Source: an uncultured Oscillospiraceae bacterium
GTDB taxonomy: Bacteria; Bacillota; Clostridia; Oscillospirales; Ruminococcaceae
Length of the DNA: 42,766 nucleotides
Direction of reading: 5' to 3'
NCBI GenBank assembly: GCA_910578255.1
Contig: CAJTQM010000011.1
Span: forward strand, 11,935-54,700
Part shown: positions 25,333 through 33,652 of the stretch, in pieces
Layout of the letters: each line of letters opens with the position of its first letter
How positions within the stretch are numbered: position 1 is the first letter of the stretch
Program-made: the position numbers and the translations under genes
Notes under the pieces: model-generated
What the model was told of the DNA's origin: nothing
The model's database searches: none
Seen by the model: only the letters and a program-made list of their open reading frames with translations

Positions 25333-25974
25333 ATGGAAACCAGAATGAAAGAAATCAGCGCAGGAAAATCCAGTAAGGTAAAAATCGGTGTGATCCCCGG
25401 CCATTTTGCCACCAGCCATTCCCACGTAAACTACTACGTGGACATGACCTCGGTAAAGACCAGTTCCGCCACCGCCAAAGAGGCGGCGCAGCTGCTGGCC
25501 CAGGAGTACATGATGGGCACCAACATCGACACCATCGTATGCTTAGAGGGCACCGAAATGCTGGGCGCTTTTCTGGCGCAGGCTTTAAGCGATCCCACCA
25601 TCCCGATGCTCAACGCCGGGCAGGATATCAACGTGATTACCCCCGAGTTAAACGCCAACAACCAGATGATTTTCCGGGACAACACCCAAAAGATGATCTG
25701 GGGCAAGCATGTGCTTTTGCTGATGGCCTCGGTCTCTACCGGCAAGACCATCAACCGGGCGGTGGAGTGCCTGCAATATTATAACGGAAGCCTTGTGGCC
25801 ATCGCGGCGATTTTCAGCGCGGCCAGCGAAAGCCGCGGTATCAAGATCAATTCCATCTTTTCGCCCGGGGACCTGCCCGAGTACCACAGCTACGCCACGG
25901 CCGAATGTCCCATGTGCGCCGCCCGCAAAAAGGTGGACGCCCTGGTCAACAGCTACGGCTATTCGAAAATCTAG
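25333..25974 (+). CDS. Orotate phosphoribosyltransferase-like protein
   Basis: 213 residues with the layout of a type-I phosphoribosyltransferase: SHSHVNYYVDMTSVKT near the N-terminus (compare the D-YYVDK of OPRT), IDTIVCLEGTEMLGAFLAQAL in the middle, and KHVLLLMASVSTGKTINRAVECLQYYNG at the PRPP loop. In active enzymes the loop holds two acidic residues before the TG (DD--TG); here they are Met-Ala-Ser, so PRPP chemistry is doubtful. A C-terminal CPMC pair could bind metal. It could act as a regulator or as an enzyme with changed substrate. Its transcript ends at the hairpin at 26021-26059. Confidence 0.72.
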   Translation: METRMKEISAGKSSKVKIGVIPGHFATSHSHVNYYVDMTSVKTSSATAKEAAQLLAQEYMMGTNIDTIVCLEGTEMLGAFLAQALSDPTIPMLNAGQDINVITPELNANNQMIFRDNTQKMIWGKHVLLLMASVSTGKTINRAVECLQYYNGSLVAIAAIFSAASESRGIKINSIFSPGDLPEYHSYATAECPMCAARKKVDALVNSYGYSKI

Positions 25975-26020
25975 CGCCAGACGGATTCTGTGCCGTTTGG
26001 GCGCGACCCTGACTTCGATC

Positions 26021-26059
26021 AAAAAAAGGCCCTTTCCTTTTGGGAAAGGGCCTTTTTTT
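26021..26059 (+). terminator. Terminator after the PRTase-like gene
   Basis: GGCCCTTTCC (26028-26037) pairs with GGAAAGGGCC (26043-26052). It is flanked by A7 and T7. Confidence 0.93.
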
Positions 26060-26080
26060 GTGGGGCTGCCGGGGCAAACA

Positions 26081-26108
26081 AAAAAGGCTGTCTTACGACA
26101 GCCTTTTT
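26081..26108 (-). terminator. Terminator of the NPGTG surface protein gene
   Basis: GGCTGTC-TTAC-GACAGCC (26086-26103) between A and T runs. It faces the minus-strand gene that stops at 26166. Confidence 0.88.
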
Positions 26109-26165
26109 GCTTTTCACTTCATGCGATATGGAGAGACACAAAGTAAAGTTTAGCTGGAAACTGAA

Positions 26166-27320
26166 CTATTTCTTCAGAGCAACTGCGCCAGCAGCAGCCA
26201 GAGAAACAACGCCCAGAGCAACCGCAACGTTTACAAAGTCAACAGAACCGGTGCCGGGGTTGTCTTTGTTGTCAGTGCCGTTGTTGTTAACGGTCGCATT
26301 GTATTTGCTTACATCCAGTTTGATGTCGGAAGCAACAGCGCCTTCCAGCTTTCTGGTGTTGGTCTCCCAGCACTCAGCCTCTTTGTTCCAGGTGAATTTG
26401 CCTTCAACCAGCTTGCCGCCCTCGATGAGGTATACAAACATATCCTCGTCAACGGTTACATGGAAAGTACCAGTGTAATCGAACTCGGGAGTGCCATCAA
26501 AGAAGATCATTTCCAGGTCAGCATCCTCGTAGGTCTGCGCCATGGTCTTGTTGTCTCTGTGATAGTATACGTTTACGGTCAGCTTGGAAGAATTCTTCAC
26601 GGTGTACCAGAAGATATCATCGGTATCGAAGTACAGCTCAGCGTATTTGTAATCCTTCGGCAGAACAGCCAGAGCCTGAACGTTGATGTCGTTGGTGTAG
26701 TTGTCGTAGGACCAGCCGGGATGAGCGGTAGCGTCAGCCAGGTCGATGTCCTCGAAGATGATCTCAGAATGAGACTTGGTCACACCATCAACGATGTCAG
26801 CCCATTTCTGGGAGATCTCTACGGAAGCCTCGTTTACCTTGTACTTCTTGTCTCTTTTCAGAGTCATGGTCCAGGTAGCGGTGGTCTTCTTGGTGGTGTA
26901 GGTGGTTTTGGTTTTAACTTCGATTTTGTACACGCCGTTTCTCTTCACGATGGCGTAGGAATCGATCATCTTGTCGCCGGACTCGCGGATGGAAACAGAC
27001 AGGTGCTTCGCGTACTCGTCGTCGGTCAGCATCTCGTATTTGGTGCCATCAGTAGTCGTCAGGTCAGCAACACCATCGGTCTCTCTGAAGATGGTGTAGT
27101 AGTAGGTGGCGCCGGGCTTGTCAGGATCCTCGTCCTCGGTGCCCTCTTTGTCGCCAACGCCGATGATCGCGCCGTTGGGCTTATCGTTGCTGGGGTCATT
27201 GTTCGGAGTAGAGGTAGCGCCGGGAGTACCGGTAGCCTTCTCTTCCGTCGCAGCGAAAGCAACCACAGACAGGCTCAGAACCATCATAACGGACAGTACC
27301 AGAGCAAGTACTTTTTTCAT
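26166..27320 (-). CDS. Secreted surface protein with NPGTG sorting-like tail
   Basis: 384 residues. A clear signal peptide (MKKVLALVLSVMMVLSLS, cleavage after AFA near residue 23) is followed by a Thr/Pro/Asp-rich linker (24-70), a Lys/Thr/Tyr-rich beta-like body and a C-terminal NPGTG (about 354-358), hydrophobic stretch and KK. This resembles a cell-wall sorting signal with NPGTG in place of LPXTG. No known fold was recognised in the body. Codon choice (GTT, GCA, AAA-rich) differs from neighbours and looks like that of an abundant protein. AGGAGG lies 8 bases before the ATG, and it has a strong promoter. Confidence 0.78.
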   Translation of the reverse strand: MKKVLALVLSVMMVLSLSVVAFAATEEKATGTPGATSTPNNDPSNDKPNGAIIGVGDKEGTEDEDPDKPGATYYYTIFRETDGVADLTTTDGTKYEMLTDDEYAKHLSVSIRESGDKMIDSYAIVKRNGVYKIEVKTKTTYTTKKTTATWTMTLKRDKKYKVNEASVEISQKWADIVDGVTKSHSEIIFEDIDLADATAHPGWSYDNYTNDINVQALAVLPKDYKYAELYFDTDDIFWYTVKNSSKLTVNVYYHRDNKTMAQTYEDADLEMIFFDGTPEFDYTGTFHVTVDEDMFVYLIEGGKLVEGKFTWNKEAECWETNTRKLEGAVASDIKLDVSKYNATVNNNGTDNKDNPGTGSVDFVNVAVALGVVSLAAAGAVALKK

Positions 27321-27416
27321 GGTTTATTCCTCCTAAATAAAATTCAGCATCCATCCCCGCGCTTTCCAGTAACTCTCCCTTACCGTCGGGCACAGGTTTC
27401 TTGGAACTGTAACCAT

Positions 27417-27445
27417 ACTATAACACAAGAAAATCAATTTGTAAA
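27417..27445 (-). promoter_or_regulatory. Promoter of the NPGTG surface protein gene
   Basis: Minus strand: TTTACA (27440-27445), 17-base spacer, TATAGT (27417-27422), in AT-rich surroundings. The leader is about 90 bases. Confidence 0.75.
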
Positions 27446-27670
27446 TACTTTGTAATAACTTTTTTTAATTTTTTCATATTTTTTCTCGCGGCCGGAAAAA
27501 ATCCCGGCAAATCCTTCCCTGTATTGAAAACAAGTATCAGTATAGCACGTCCGACCCAAAAGATACAAGTCCCGGCCCGCACAAAAGGAAAAAGGGCTGC
27601 TTATAATAAAGCAGGCGGGGGTCCAAACCGGCGTTTTTCGGCAGGAAAAGACTTTTTTGCCCCGCCTTTC

Positions 27671-27699
27671 TTGAAACGGGCGGCCGAATCCTTTATAAT
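27671..27699 (+). promoter_or_regulatory. Promoter of nifZ-thiI-fusion gene
   Basis: TTGAAA (27671-27676), 17-base spacer, perfect TATAAT (27694-27699). The rest of the 445-bp gap (27321-27765) holds the divergent promoter on the left and no other convincing feature, apart from a second isolated TATAAT near 27603. Confidence 0.85.
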
Positions 27700-27765
27700 A
27701 AAGGCGTATATGGAAAAATCCGGCCCCTGTTTTTTGGGAAACCTTTTATAAAGGGAGATGAGAGG

Positions 27766-28902
27766 ATGAGAGAGATTTATCTGGACAACAGCGCCACCAC
27801 CCGCACGGCGGAGCCGGCGGCCCGGGCTGTTTACGATATGCTGGTCAGCTGCTACGGCAATCCCTCCTCGCTGCATCGCAAGGGGCTGGAGGCGGAAAAC
27901 CGGATCACCGAAGCCCGGCGGAGCCTGGCCCGGCTTTTAGACTGCGATCCGCAGGAGCTGACCTTTACCTCCGGCGGAACCGAAGCCAACAACCTGGCGA
28001 TTTTGGGCGCGGCCGAGGCCCGGTCCCGCCGGGGAAAGCGGGTTGTGACCACCGCGTTCGAGCATTCCTCGGTGGAGGCCGCCGCAGGGTCTTTGGAAAA
28101 GCTGGGCTGGGAGGTCATCCGGGTAAAGCCGGACCGCATGGGCCATATCGACCCGCAAAAGGTTATTGCGGCGGTGGACAGCCAGACAGTGCTGGTGTCC
28201 TGCATGTGCGTCAACAACGAGGCAGGCACCATCCTGCCCATCGGGCAGATTGTGCAGGGGGTGCGGCGCAAAAATCCCGCCACGCTTGTCCACTGCGACT
28301 GTGTGCAGGCTTTGGGCAAACTGCCCTTGTCCATGCGCCGGCTGGATCTGGACTTAGCGACGGTGAGTGCCCACAAAATCTACGGGCCCAAGGGGTCCGG
28401 CGCGCTGTTTGTGCGGCGCGGGGTACGGGTTCTGCCCCGGCAACTGGGCGGCAGCCAGGAAAAGAAGCTGCGTCCGGGCACCGAGGCGGCGGCGCTGATC
28501 GCGGGCTTTGGCGTGGCGGCCCAATTGGCCTGCGAGCATTTAAAGGAAGACGCCGCCCGCATCGCCGACCTGAATCAGGAACTGCGCTGCCGGCTTATGT
28601 CCATGCCACAGGTGGTGATCAACTCCCCGGCGGACGCGCTGCCGGCGGTGTTAAACATCAGCGTACCGGGCTGGCGGTCGGAGACGATGATGCACTTTTT
28701 AGAGGAGCGGGGCATTTCGGTTTCCAGCGGATCCGCCTGCTCTAAGGGGGCCAAAAGCCATGTGCTGTCCGCCATGGGGCTGGATCCGTCACTTATCGAC
28801 AGCGCGCTGCGCATAAGCTTTGGGCGGTACAACACAAAAGAGGACGTGGAGGATTTTGTTCTGGCCTTGCAGGACGCGATCTGCACCCTGGCTCACCGCT
28901 AA
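27766..28902 (+). CDS. nifZ: Cysteine desulfurase, NifS/IscS family (partner of ThiI)
   Basis: 378 residues, PLP-dependent class V aminotransferase fold. DNSATTR (7-13), FTSGGTEANNLAI (67-79), His100 in FEHSS, PLP lysine Lys204 in SAHKIYGPKG and catalytic Cys325 in SSGSACSKGA are all intact. It takes sulfur from cysteine as a persulfide. In B. subtilis a dedicated desulfurase, NifZ, feeds ThiI for 4-thiouridine, and here thiI follows at 58 bp with no terminator. The symbol follows that arrangement and is an inference. Confidence 0.9.
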   Translation: MREIYLDNSATTRTAEPAARAVYDMLVSCYGNPSSLHRKGLEAENRITEARRSLARLLDCDPQELTFTSGGTEANNLAILGAAEARSRRGKRVVTTAFEHSSVEAAAGSLEKLGWEVIRVKPDRMGHIDPQKVIAAVDSQTVLVSCMCVNNEAGTILPIGQIVQGVRRKNPATLVHCDCVQALGKLPLSMRRLDLDLATVSAHKIYGPKGSGALFVRRGVRVLPRQLGGSQEKKLRPGTEAAALIAGFGVAAQLACEHLKEDAARIADLNQELRCRLMSMPQVVINSPADALPAVLNISVPGWRSETMMHFLEERGISVSSGSACSKGAKSHVLSAMGLDPSLIDSALRISFGRYNTKEDVEDFVLALQDAICTLAHR

Positions 28903-28960
28903 AGGCCGCTGGGACACATCCGATACCTTATTATAATAGAAAAAACAAAGGAGCGCCGGG

Positions 28961-30133
28961 ATGAAGGAAATCATACTGATCAAAACAGGGGAAATCGCGC
29001 TGAAGGGGCTAAACAAATCCTCCTTTGAGGATGTCTTGGTAAAAAATACCAAGTGGCGGCTACACAGTCTGGGAAGGTTTTCGTTTTCCAAGGCCCAGTC
29101 CACCATTTACTGCGAACCCCAGTCGGAAGAAATCGATCTGGACGAAGCCTGCCGGCGGGTATCCCACGTGTTCGGCATCGCGGCGTTCAGCCGGGCGCGG
29201 GTGGCCGCCAAGGATTTTGCGGATATCTGCGATCAAACGCTGGATTTTCTGGGCGAGGAGCTGGCTTTATCGTCCACCTTTAAGGTCGAGGCCAAGCGGG
29301 CGGATAAGTCCTTCCCCATGAAGTCGCCGGAAATCTGCCGGGAACTGGGCGCCCGGATTTTGGCGCGCTATCCCCATCTTCGGGTGGATGTGGAACAGCC
29401 GGAGGTTCTGGTGATGGTGGAAATTCGGGAGGCCGCCGCCTACATCCACGGCCGCCAGCAGCCGGGGGCCGGGGGCATCCCCGTGGGAACCTCCGGCAAG
29501 GCGGCGATTCTCATTTCCGGAGGTATTGACAGCCCGGTGGCGGGCTATATGATGGCCAAGCGGGGACTTTCGCTGTGCGGCGTGCATTTTGCCAGTCCCC
29601 CCTATACCAGCGAACGGGCGAAGCAAAAAGTCATCGCCTTAATGGAGAAGATGGCCGAATACTGCGGCCGGATGCAGCTTTTTGTGGTCCCGTTCACCCA
29701 AATTCAAGAGGCAATCCGGGACAAATGCCCGGAGGAATTGTTCACGATTATCATGCGCCGGTTTATGATGCGCATCGCCAGTCAGGTGGCCCAGCGGCAG
29801 GACTGCGGGGCCCTGATCACCGGCGAAAGCGTGGGCCAGGTGGCCAGCCAGACGGTGAAAGCCATCGCCTGTACCGACGCGGTGGCGCAGCTGCCGGTGT
29901 TCCGTCCTGTAATCGGAATGGACAAGCGGGAGATCATCGTCATCGCCAATCAGATCGACACCTTTGAAACGTCCATCCTGCCTTACGAGGACTGCTGCAC
30001 CGTCTTTACCCCCAAGCATCCCCGTACCCGGCCGCGCCTGGATCTGGTGGAGGCGGCGGAGCAGACGCTGGAGACGGACAAGCTGATCGCCGAAGCAATT
30101 GCGGGAATGGAACTGGTCGAGATAAAGAGATAA
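28961..30133 (+). CDS. thiI: tRNA 4-thiouridine synthase ThiI
   Basis: 390 residues. An N-terminal ferredoxin-like and THUMP region (1-165, MKEIILIKTGEIALKGLNK) precedes the PP-loop ATPase domain with SGGIDSP (186-192). It lacks the C-terminal rhodanese domain of E. coli ThiI, as in Bacillus. A conserved-looking Cys pair (345-346, PYEDCCTVFTPKHP) remains. It makes s4U8 in tRNA using sulfur passed from the desulfurase encoded just upstream. The fusion gene begins 34 bp later behind a strong ribosome site, so all three probably share one mRNA. Confidence 0.95.
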   Translation: MKEIILIKTGEIALKGLNKSSFEDVLVKNTKWRLHSLGRFSFSKAQSTIYCEPQSEEIDLDEACRRVSHVFGIAAFSRARVAAKDFADICDQTLDFLGEELALSSTFKVEAKRADKSFPMKSPEICRELGARILARYPHLRVDVEQPEVLVMVEIREAAAYIHGRQQPGAGGIPVGTSGKAAILISGGIDSPVAGYMMAKRGLSLCGVHFASPPYTSERAKQKVIALMEKMAEYCGRMQLFVVPFTQIQEAIRDKCPEELFTIIMRRFMMRIASQVAQRQDCGALITGESVGQVASQTVKAIACTDAVAQLPVFRPVIGMDKREIIVIANQIDTFETSILPYEDCCTVFTPKHPRTRPRLDLVEAAEQTLETDKLIAEAIAGMELVEIKR

Positions 30134-30167
30134 CCGGCCGGTTCTCACCATAAAAGGAGGATGTAGG

Positions 30168-33100
30168 ATGAAGCTGGACATCATTTTTGCCGGCGAAGCA
30201 AAGGATCAGCAGCAGCAAACGCTGCTGGACCTGCTGGCTCCGCTGGGGATTGACAAATACACGGTGACCGAAGCAAAATCGGATCGAAAGCTTTTGGAAA
30301 GCGCATTGGTAGCCGCTTTGCGCCGCAGCGACACGGTCCTTCTCATCGGCGGACTGGGCAGCGGGCAGGCCGATTTCACCACCCTTCTGCTCTGCGATGG
30401 GCTGGGTCTGCGGGAGGAGGTCTGCCCCGCTGCGCTGGAACAGATGAAAAAGCGCTATAAAGTAGAGGAGGAGGCCCTGTCCCGGGAGGATCTGCGCAAG
30501 GTAAAAATTCCGGCAGGCGCCTATCCCTTCCTCAACCGCTGGGGGGATTGCCCCGGATACGCGCTGGCCGCCGAGGATCAGTGCATCGCGGCGCTGCCCG
30601 AGGGGTCGGCGGAGTTGGCGGCCATGACCGAGGAAAAGCTTCTTCCCTACCTGCAAAGGGTTTTCGCTCCCGCCTCCCAGCCGGTGGAGGGCGGCGTATT
30701 TGGCCTTTCGTTGGAGTGGGTCTCCTCTAAGCTGGACCCGGCTAGGGAACTGGCCAAAATCGTGGTGAAAAAAGAGGGACTTGGTCTTTCGTTGCGCATC
30801 CTCCCCGAGGGGGAGAAAAACCACACCGAAACCGCCGCCGGTCTTGTAAAAAGCGCTCTGGAGGGATCCTTTTTTGTCGGATCCAAAACGGTGGCTTCCG
30901 CGTTTTGCGCTGCGGCCGCCCAAACCCAGACTACCGTTGCCTCGGCGGAAAAAGAGGGGCAAAACGAAATCCGCCGCCTGTTGGGCGAGTCGTTTTCTGC
31001 GGGCAAAGAACTGCCCAGCATGGAAATCGGGAAAAAAAGCGCCAAAACCGCCGGTATCCCCCGCCGGATGCTGAAAAAACACAAGGGCGTCTCGGCCCCG
31101 CTGGCGGTGCAGATGGCCCGTAGCGCCCAGGAGCGGTTTGGCGCCGACCTGGGAATCGGCGTCACCGGCTTTTGCCCGGCGGGGCGGCGCTGCGATATGG
31201 CTTACGCCGCCTTGTGCGATCGGGACAAAGCCTGGACCGCGCGGATTTTAGTGCCGGAGGAACGGCTCAACTTCGACCGGGAGTTGGCCGCTTCGGCGGC
31301 GCTGGATATGGCCCGCCGGTACATAGACGGCGACCCGCTGTTTCTGTCCGCCGGATCACCTCTGGCGGCGGCCCTTTCGGGGAAAAGTTCTCAGTTGCGG
31401 ATCTGTTCCTTCTCCCCGGACGGAACCGCCGTCTGGCAGCTGCCGGGCGAGGCGCTTCCCCAGCGCAAAAAAGCGAAGATCAAAGGTCAGGCCGGCCGGG
31501 AACCGATTCGCCCGCTGGCCGTCTTGGGGAAAACCGTCCTGGGACTTTTGCTGGCGGCGGCACTGCTGGCGGCAGGCGCCGTCGGCTCCTTTTACTGGCA
31601 GGCCCACCGGGCCGGTCAACTGCGGACCGCGATGCTCGGCCTCTATCAATCCGGCGGCGGCGCCGTCCCGGACGGGTATCCGCAGGAATATGACCAGCGT
31701 TTTGCGCTTTTGTGGGAGCAGAATCAGGATATTGTCGGCTGGCTGAGCGCGCCGGATACGGATTTTTCCTTCCCGGTGGTGCAGGGAAAGGACAACACCT
31801 TCTATTCCCTTCGCAACTTTAAAAAAGAGCCCAGCCTGTACGGAACCACCTTTTTAAACGCCCCCGCCAGCCTCGCAGAGGACGTTAACCTGACCCTGTA
31901 CGGCAACCACATGCAGGACGGGCAGATGTTTTCCCAGCTGGAGGATTATCGAAAACTCACCTATTACCGGGATCATCCGATCCTTTCCTTCGATACGGTA
32001 TACGGTCAGGGAAACTATAAAATCTGCGCCGTGTTTGTAACCGATCCTGCGGAGGAAGGCTGCTTCGACTACGAAAATTTCCAAAATCCGCAGGACGACG
32101 AAGAATGGGAAACCCTTTCCAGCGAGATGGCCGCCCGCAGTCTTATCTGTACGCCGGTGGACATTCGTAAGGGAGACCGGCTTTTGACCCTTTCCACCGA
32201 TACGGAAGATTTCGATGGTGCGCGTCTGATCGTCATAGCGCGCCAGACCCGCAGCGGCGAGGTAAAATCGGTGGAAACCGACGACGCGGTTTACAACGCC
32301 CAACCGCTGCTGCCCGAAAAAATACAGCAAAACGAAGGGGACATCCCCGCGCCGGACAAAGAAGAGAACCGCCCGTCTATGGAAAGCCAGCCTTCGCAGG
32401 CGGTGCCCAGCGCCTTTAGCCGGGAGGAGTCCTCCTCCAGCAACGCTTCTTCCCAGGAGGACCTTTCTTCTCAAAGCGAGGCTTCCTCTTCGGCCTCCAG
32501 CAGTTCCTCTGTTCCCTCCAGCAGCCTGCCGTCTTCTTCCGCGGCCTCGTCGTCTTTGCCGCCGGTCCAAAGCCAGATTTCCTCCGAGCCGGAACCGCCG
32601 GATGTGGGGGTGGACGAGACCACTCTATCCTCTTCCTCTCAAAGTTCCTCCAGCAGGCCCTCCTCCAGCGGCAGTTCCTCCTCCGGTTCTTCCTCGTCCA
32701 GCAGCGCGCCGGAAGACAATTCCGGCAACAGCGGCTCTGTCCCCTCTCAGGGAGAAACCTTCCGGGTGAACGGCAGGGATTACGGCGCTTTCGACGCGGT
32801 CTGTCAAGTGGTTGCCGCCGAACTTGGAAGCGGAAACTACGAGTCGATTAAGGCCCAGGCGGTGGCTACCTACACGCTTTTGTATAAGCGCAACCAAAAC
32901 GGAAACTATCCCACCGGGTTGAGCATGAAAACCCCAAACAGCACGGTCAAGCAGGCGGTGGAGGAGGTCTGGGGCCAGGCCCTTTATGCCAACGGCCGGC
33001 TGATGGATGTGTTTTACTTTGCCATCTCCGCCGGCCGGACCAACGAGCCCCAGGATGTTTGGGGATCGTCGGTGGCGGGCTACGGCTCGGTAGACAGTTC

Positions 33101-33539
33101 CTGGGACGAAAACGTCTCCGGCGCTTTCCAAAAGTCGGTGAGCATGAGCAAGGAAAAGGTCATCGACCGGGTTTGGGAGTATTTAGGCATTGATTTAAGC
33201 CAGGTCCCGGTGGAGGACTGGTTCACCGTAGAATCCTACACCAGCGGCGGCTATAACGGCAAAATGACCGTGGGCGGATACGACACGGTGCAAAAAAGCG
33301 GCAGTTCCGCTTTCCGCACCGGCGCGCAGATCACCGGGCGCCTACTGCGCGAAAGCGTGCTGAACCTGCGCTCCGCCTGCTTTAGCTGGGAGGAAAGCGG
33401 CGGCAATATCGTCTTTACCACCAAGGGCTACGGCCACGGCGTGGGGATGAGCCAATGGGGCGCTGTGGAAATGGCCAAGCAGGGGTATGGCTATGTGGAA
33501 ATTTTGGAGCATTACTATCCCGGCGCTACGGTAGAATAA
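30168..33539 (+). CDS. CinA-like / TM / inactive class-B sortase-like / SpoIID multidomain protein
   Basis: A single open frame of 1123 residues. About 1-165 is the CinA MoCF-like domain: GGLGSGQADFT at 61-71 in place of GGLGPT-DD-T, then CPGYAL and ALPEGSAEL-AM. About 215-390 resembles the CinA C-terminal (PncC) domain: ARSAQERFGADLGIGVTG at 317-334, but SFSAG in place of SCTGG at 275-279. A membrane helix spans about 452-475. About 500-695 is class-B sortase-like: LYGNHM with His581, LTLSTDTEDF with Asp678 where Cys is expected, and Arg686. About 755-850 is a Ser-rich linker. About 865-1123 is SpoIID/LytB: AAELGSG with Glu885, IKAQAVATYTL, and GYGHGVGMSQWGA at the end. The CinA part should be cytoplasmic and the rest outside. 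AAAGGAGG precedes the ATG. The architecture is unfamiliar to me. Confidence 0.9.
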   Translation: MKLDIIFAGEAKDQQQQTLLDLLAPLGIDKYTVTEAKSDRKLLESALVAALRRSDTVLLIGGLGSGQADFTTLLLCDGLGLREEVCPAALEQMKKRYKVEEEALSREDLRKVKIPAGAYPFLNRWGDCPGYALAAEDQCIAALPEGSAELAAMTEEKLLPYLQRVFAPASQPVEGGVFGLSLEWVSSKLDPARELAKIVVKKEGLGLSLRILPEGEKNHTETAAGLVKSALEGSFFVGSKTVASAFCAAAAQTQTTVASAEKEGQNEIRRLLGESFSAGKELPSMEIGKKSAKTAGIPRRMLKKHKGVSAPLAVQMARSAQERFGADLGIGVTGFCPAGRRCDMAYAALCDRDKAWTARILVPEERLNFDRELAASAALDMARRYIDGDPLFLSAGSPLAAALSGKSSQLRICSFSPDGTAVWQLPGEALPQRKKAKIKGQAGREPIRPLAVLGKTVLGLLLAAALLAAGAVGSFYWQAHRAGQLRTAMLGLYQSGGGAVPDGYPQEYDQRFALLWEQNQDIVGWLSAPDTDFSFPVVQGKDNTFYSLRNFKKEPSLYGTTFLNAPASLAEDVNLTLYGNHMQDGQMFSQLEDYRKLTYYRDHPILSFDTVYGQGNYKICAVFVTDPAEEGCFDYENFQNPQDDEEWETLSSEMAARSLICTPVDIRKGDRLLTLSTDTEDFDGARLIVIARQTRSGEVKSVETDDAVYNAQPLLPEKIQQNEGDIPAPDKEENRPSMESQPSQAVPSAFSREESSSSNASSQEDLSSQSEASSSASSSSSVPSSSLPSSSAASSSLPPVQSQISSEPEPPDVGVDETTLSSSSQSSSSRPSSSGSSSSGSSSSSSAPEDNSGNSGSVPSQGETFRVNGRDYGAFDAVCQVVAAELGSGNYESIKAQAVATYTLLYKRNQNGNYPTGLSMKTPNSTVKQAVEEVWGQALYANGRLMDVFYFAISAGRTNEPQDVWGSSVAGYGSVDSSWDENVSGAFQKSVSMSKEKVIDRVWEYLGIDLSQVPVEDWFTVESYTSGGYNGKMTVGGYDTVQKSGSSAFRTGAQITGRLLRESVLNLRSACFSWEESGGNIVFTTKGYGHGVGMSQWGAVEMAKQGYGYVEILEHYYPGATVE

Positions 33540-33551
33540 AAATACGCACAC

Positions 33552-33585
33552 AAAAAAAGCGGCCTTATAAAGGCCGCTTTTTTTT
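33552..33585. terminator. Bidirectional terminator between the fusion gene and the DMT gene
   Basis: AGCGGCCTT pairs with AAGGCCGCT around a 3-base loop, with A7 before and T8 after. It serves convergent transcripts. Confidence 0.93.
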
Positions 33586-33652
33586 GCGGGACCGTTTTTC
33601 CTCTGGCGAAAATTTTTTGCCGGCAGCGGTCCTTTTTTCATGGGAGGTTTTA

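Noticed and set aside
26460..27455. Plus-strand open frame of 331 residues opposite the surface protein gene
   Set aside because: It mirrors the NPGTG protein gene; its Val/Gly/Leu repeats are what the other strand's codons produce.
28932..28937. TATAAT before thiI as a separate promoter
   Set aside because: No acceptable -35 lies 16-18 bases upstream, so it was not listed as a promoter.
30006..31082. Minus-strand open frame of 358 residues under the fusion gene
   Set aside because: It lies opposite the CinA-like part, which has clear family motifs; no domain is present on this strand.
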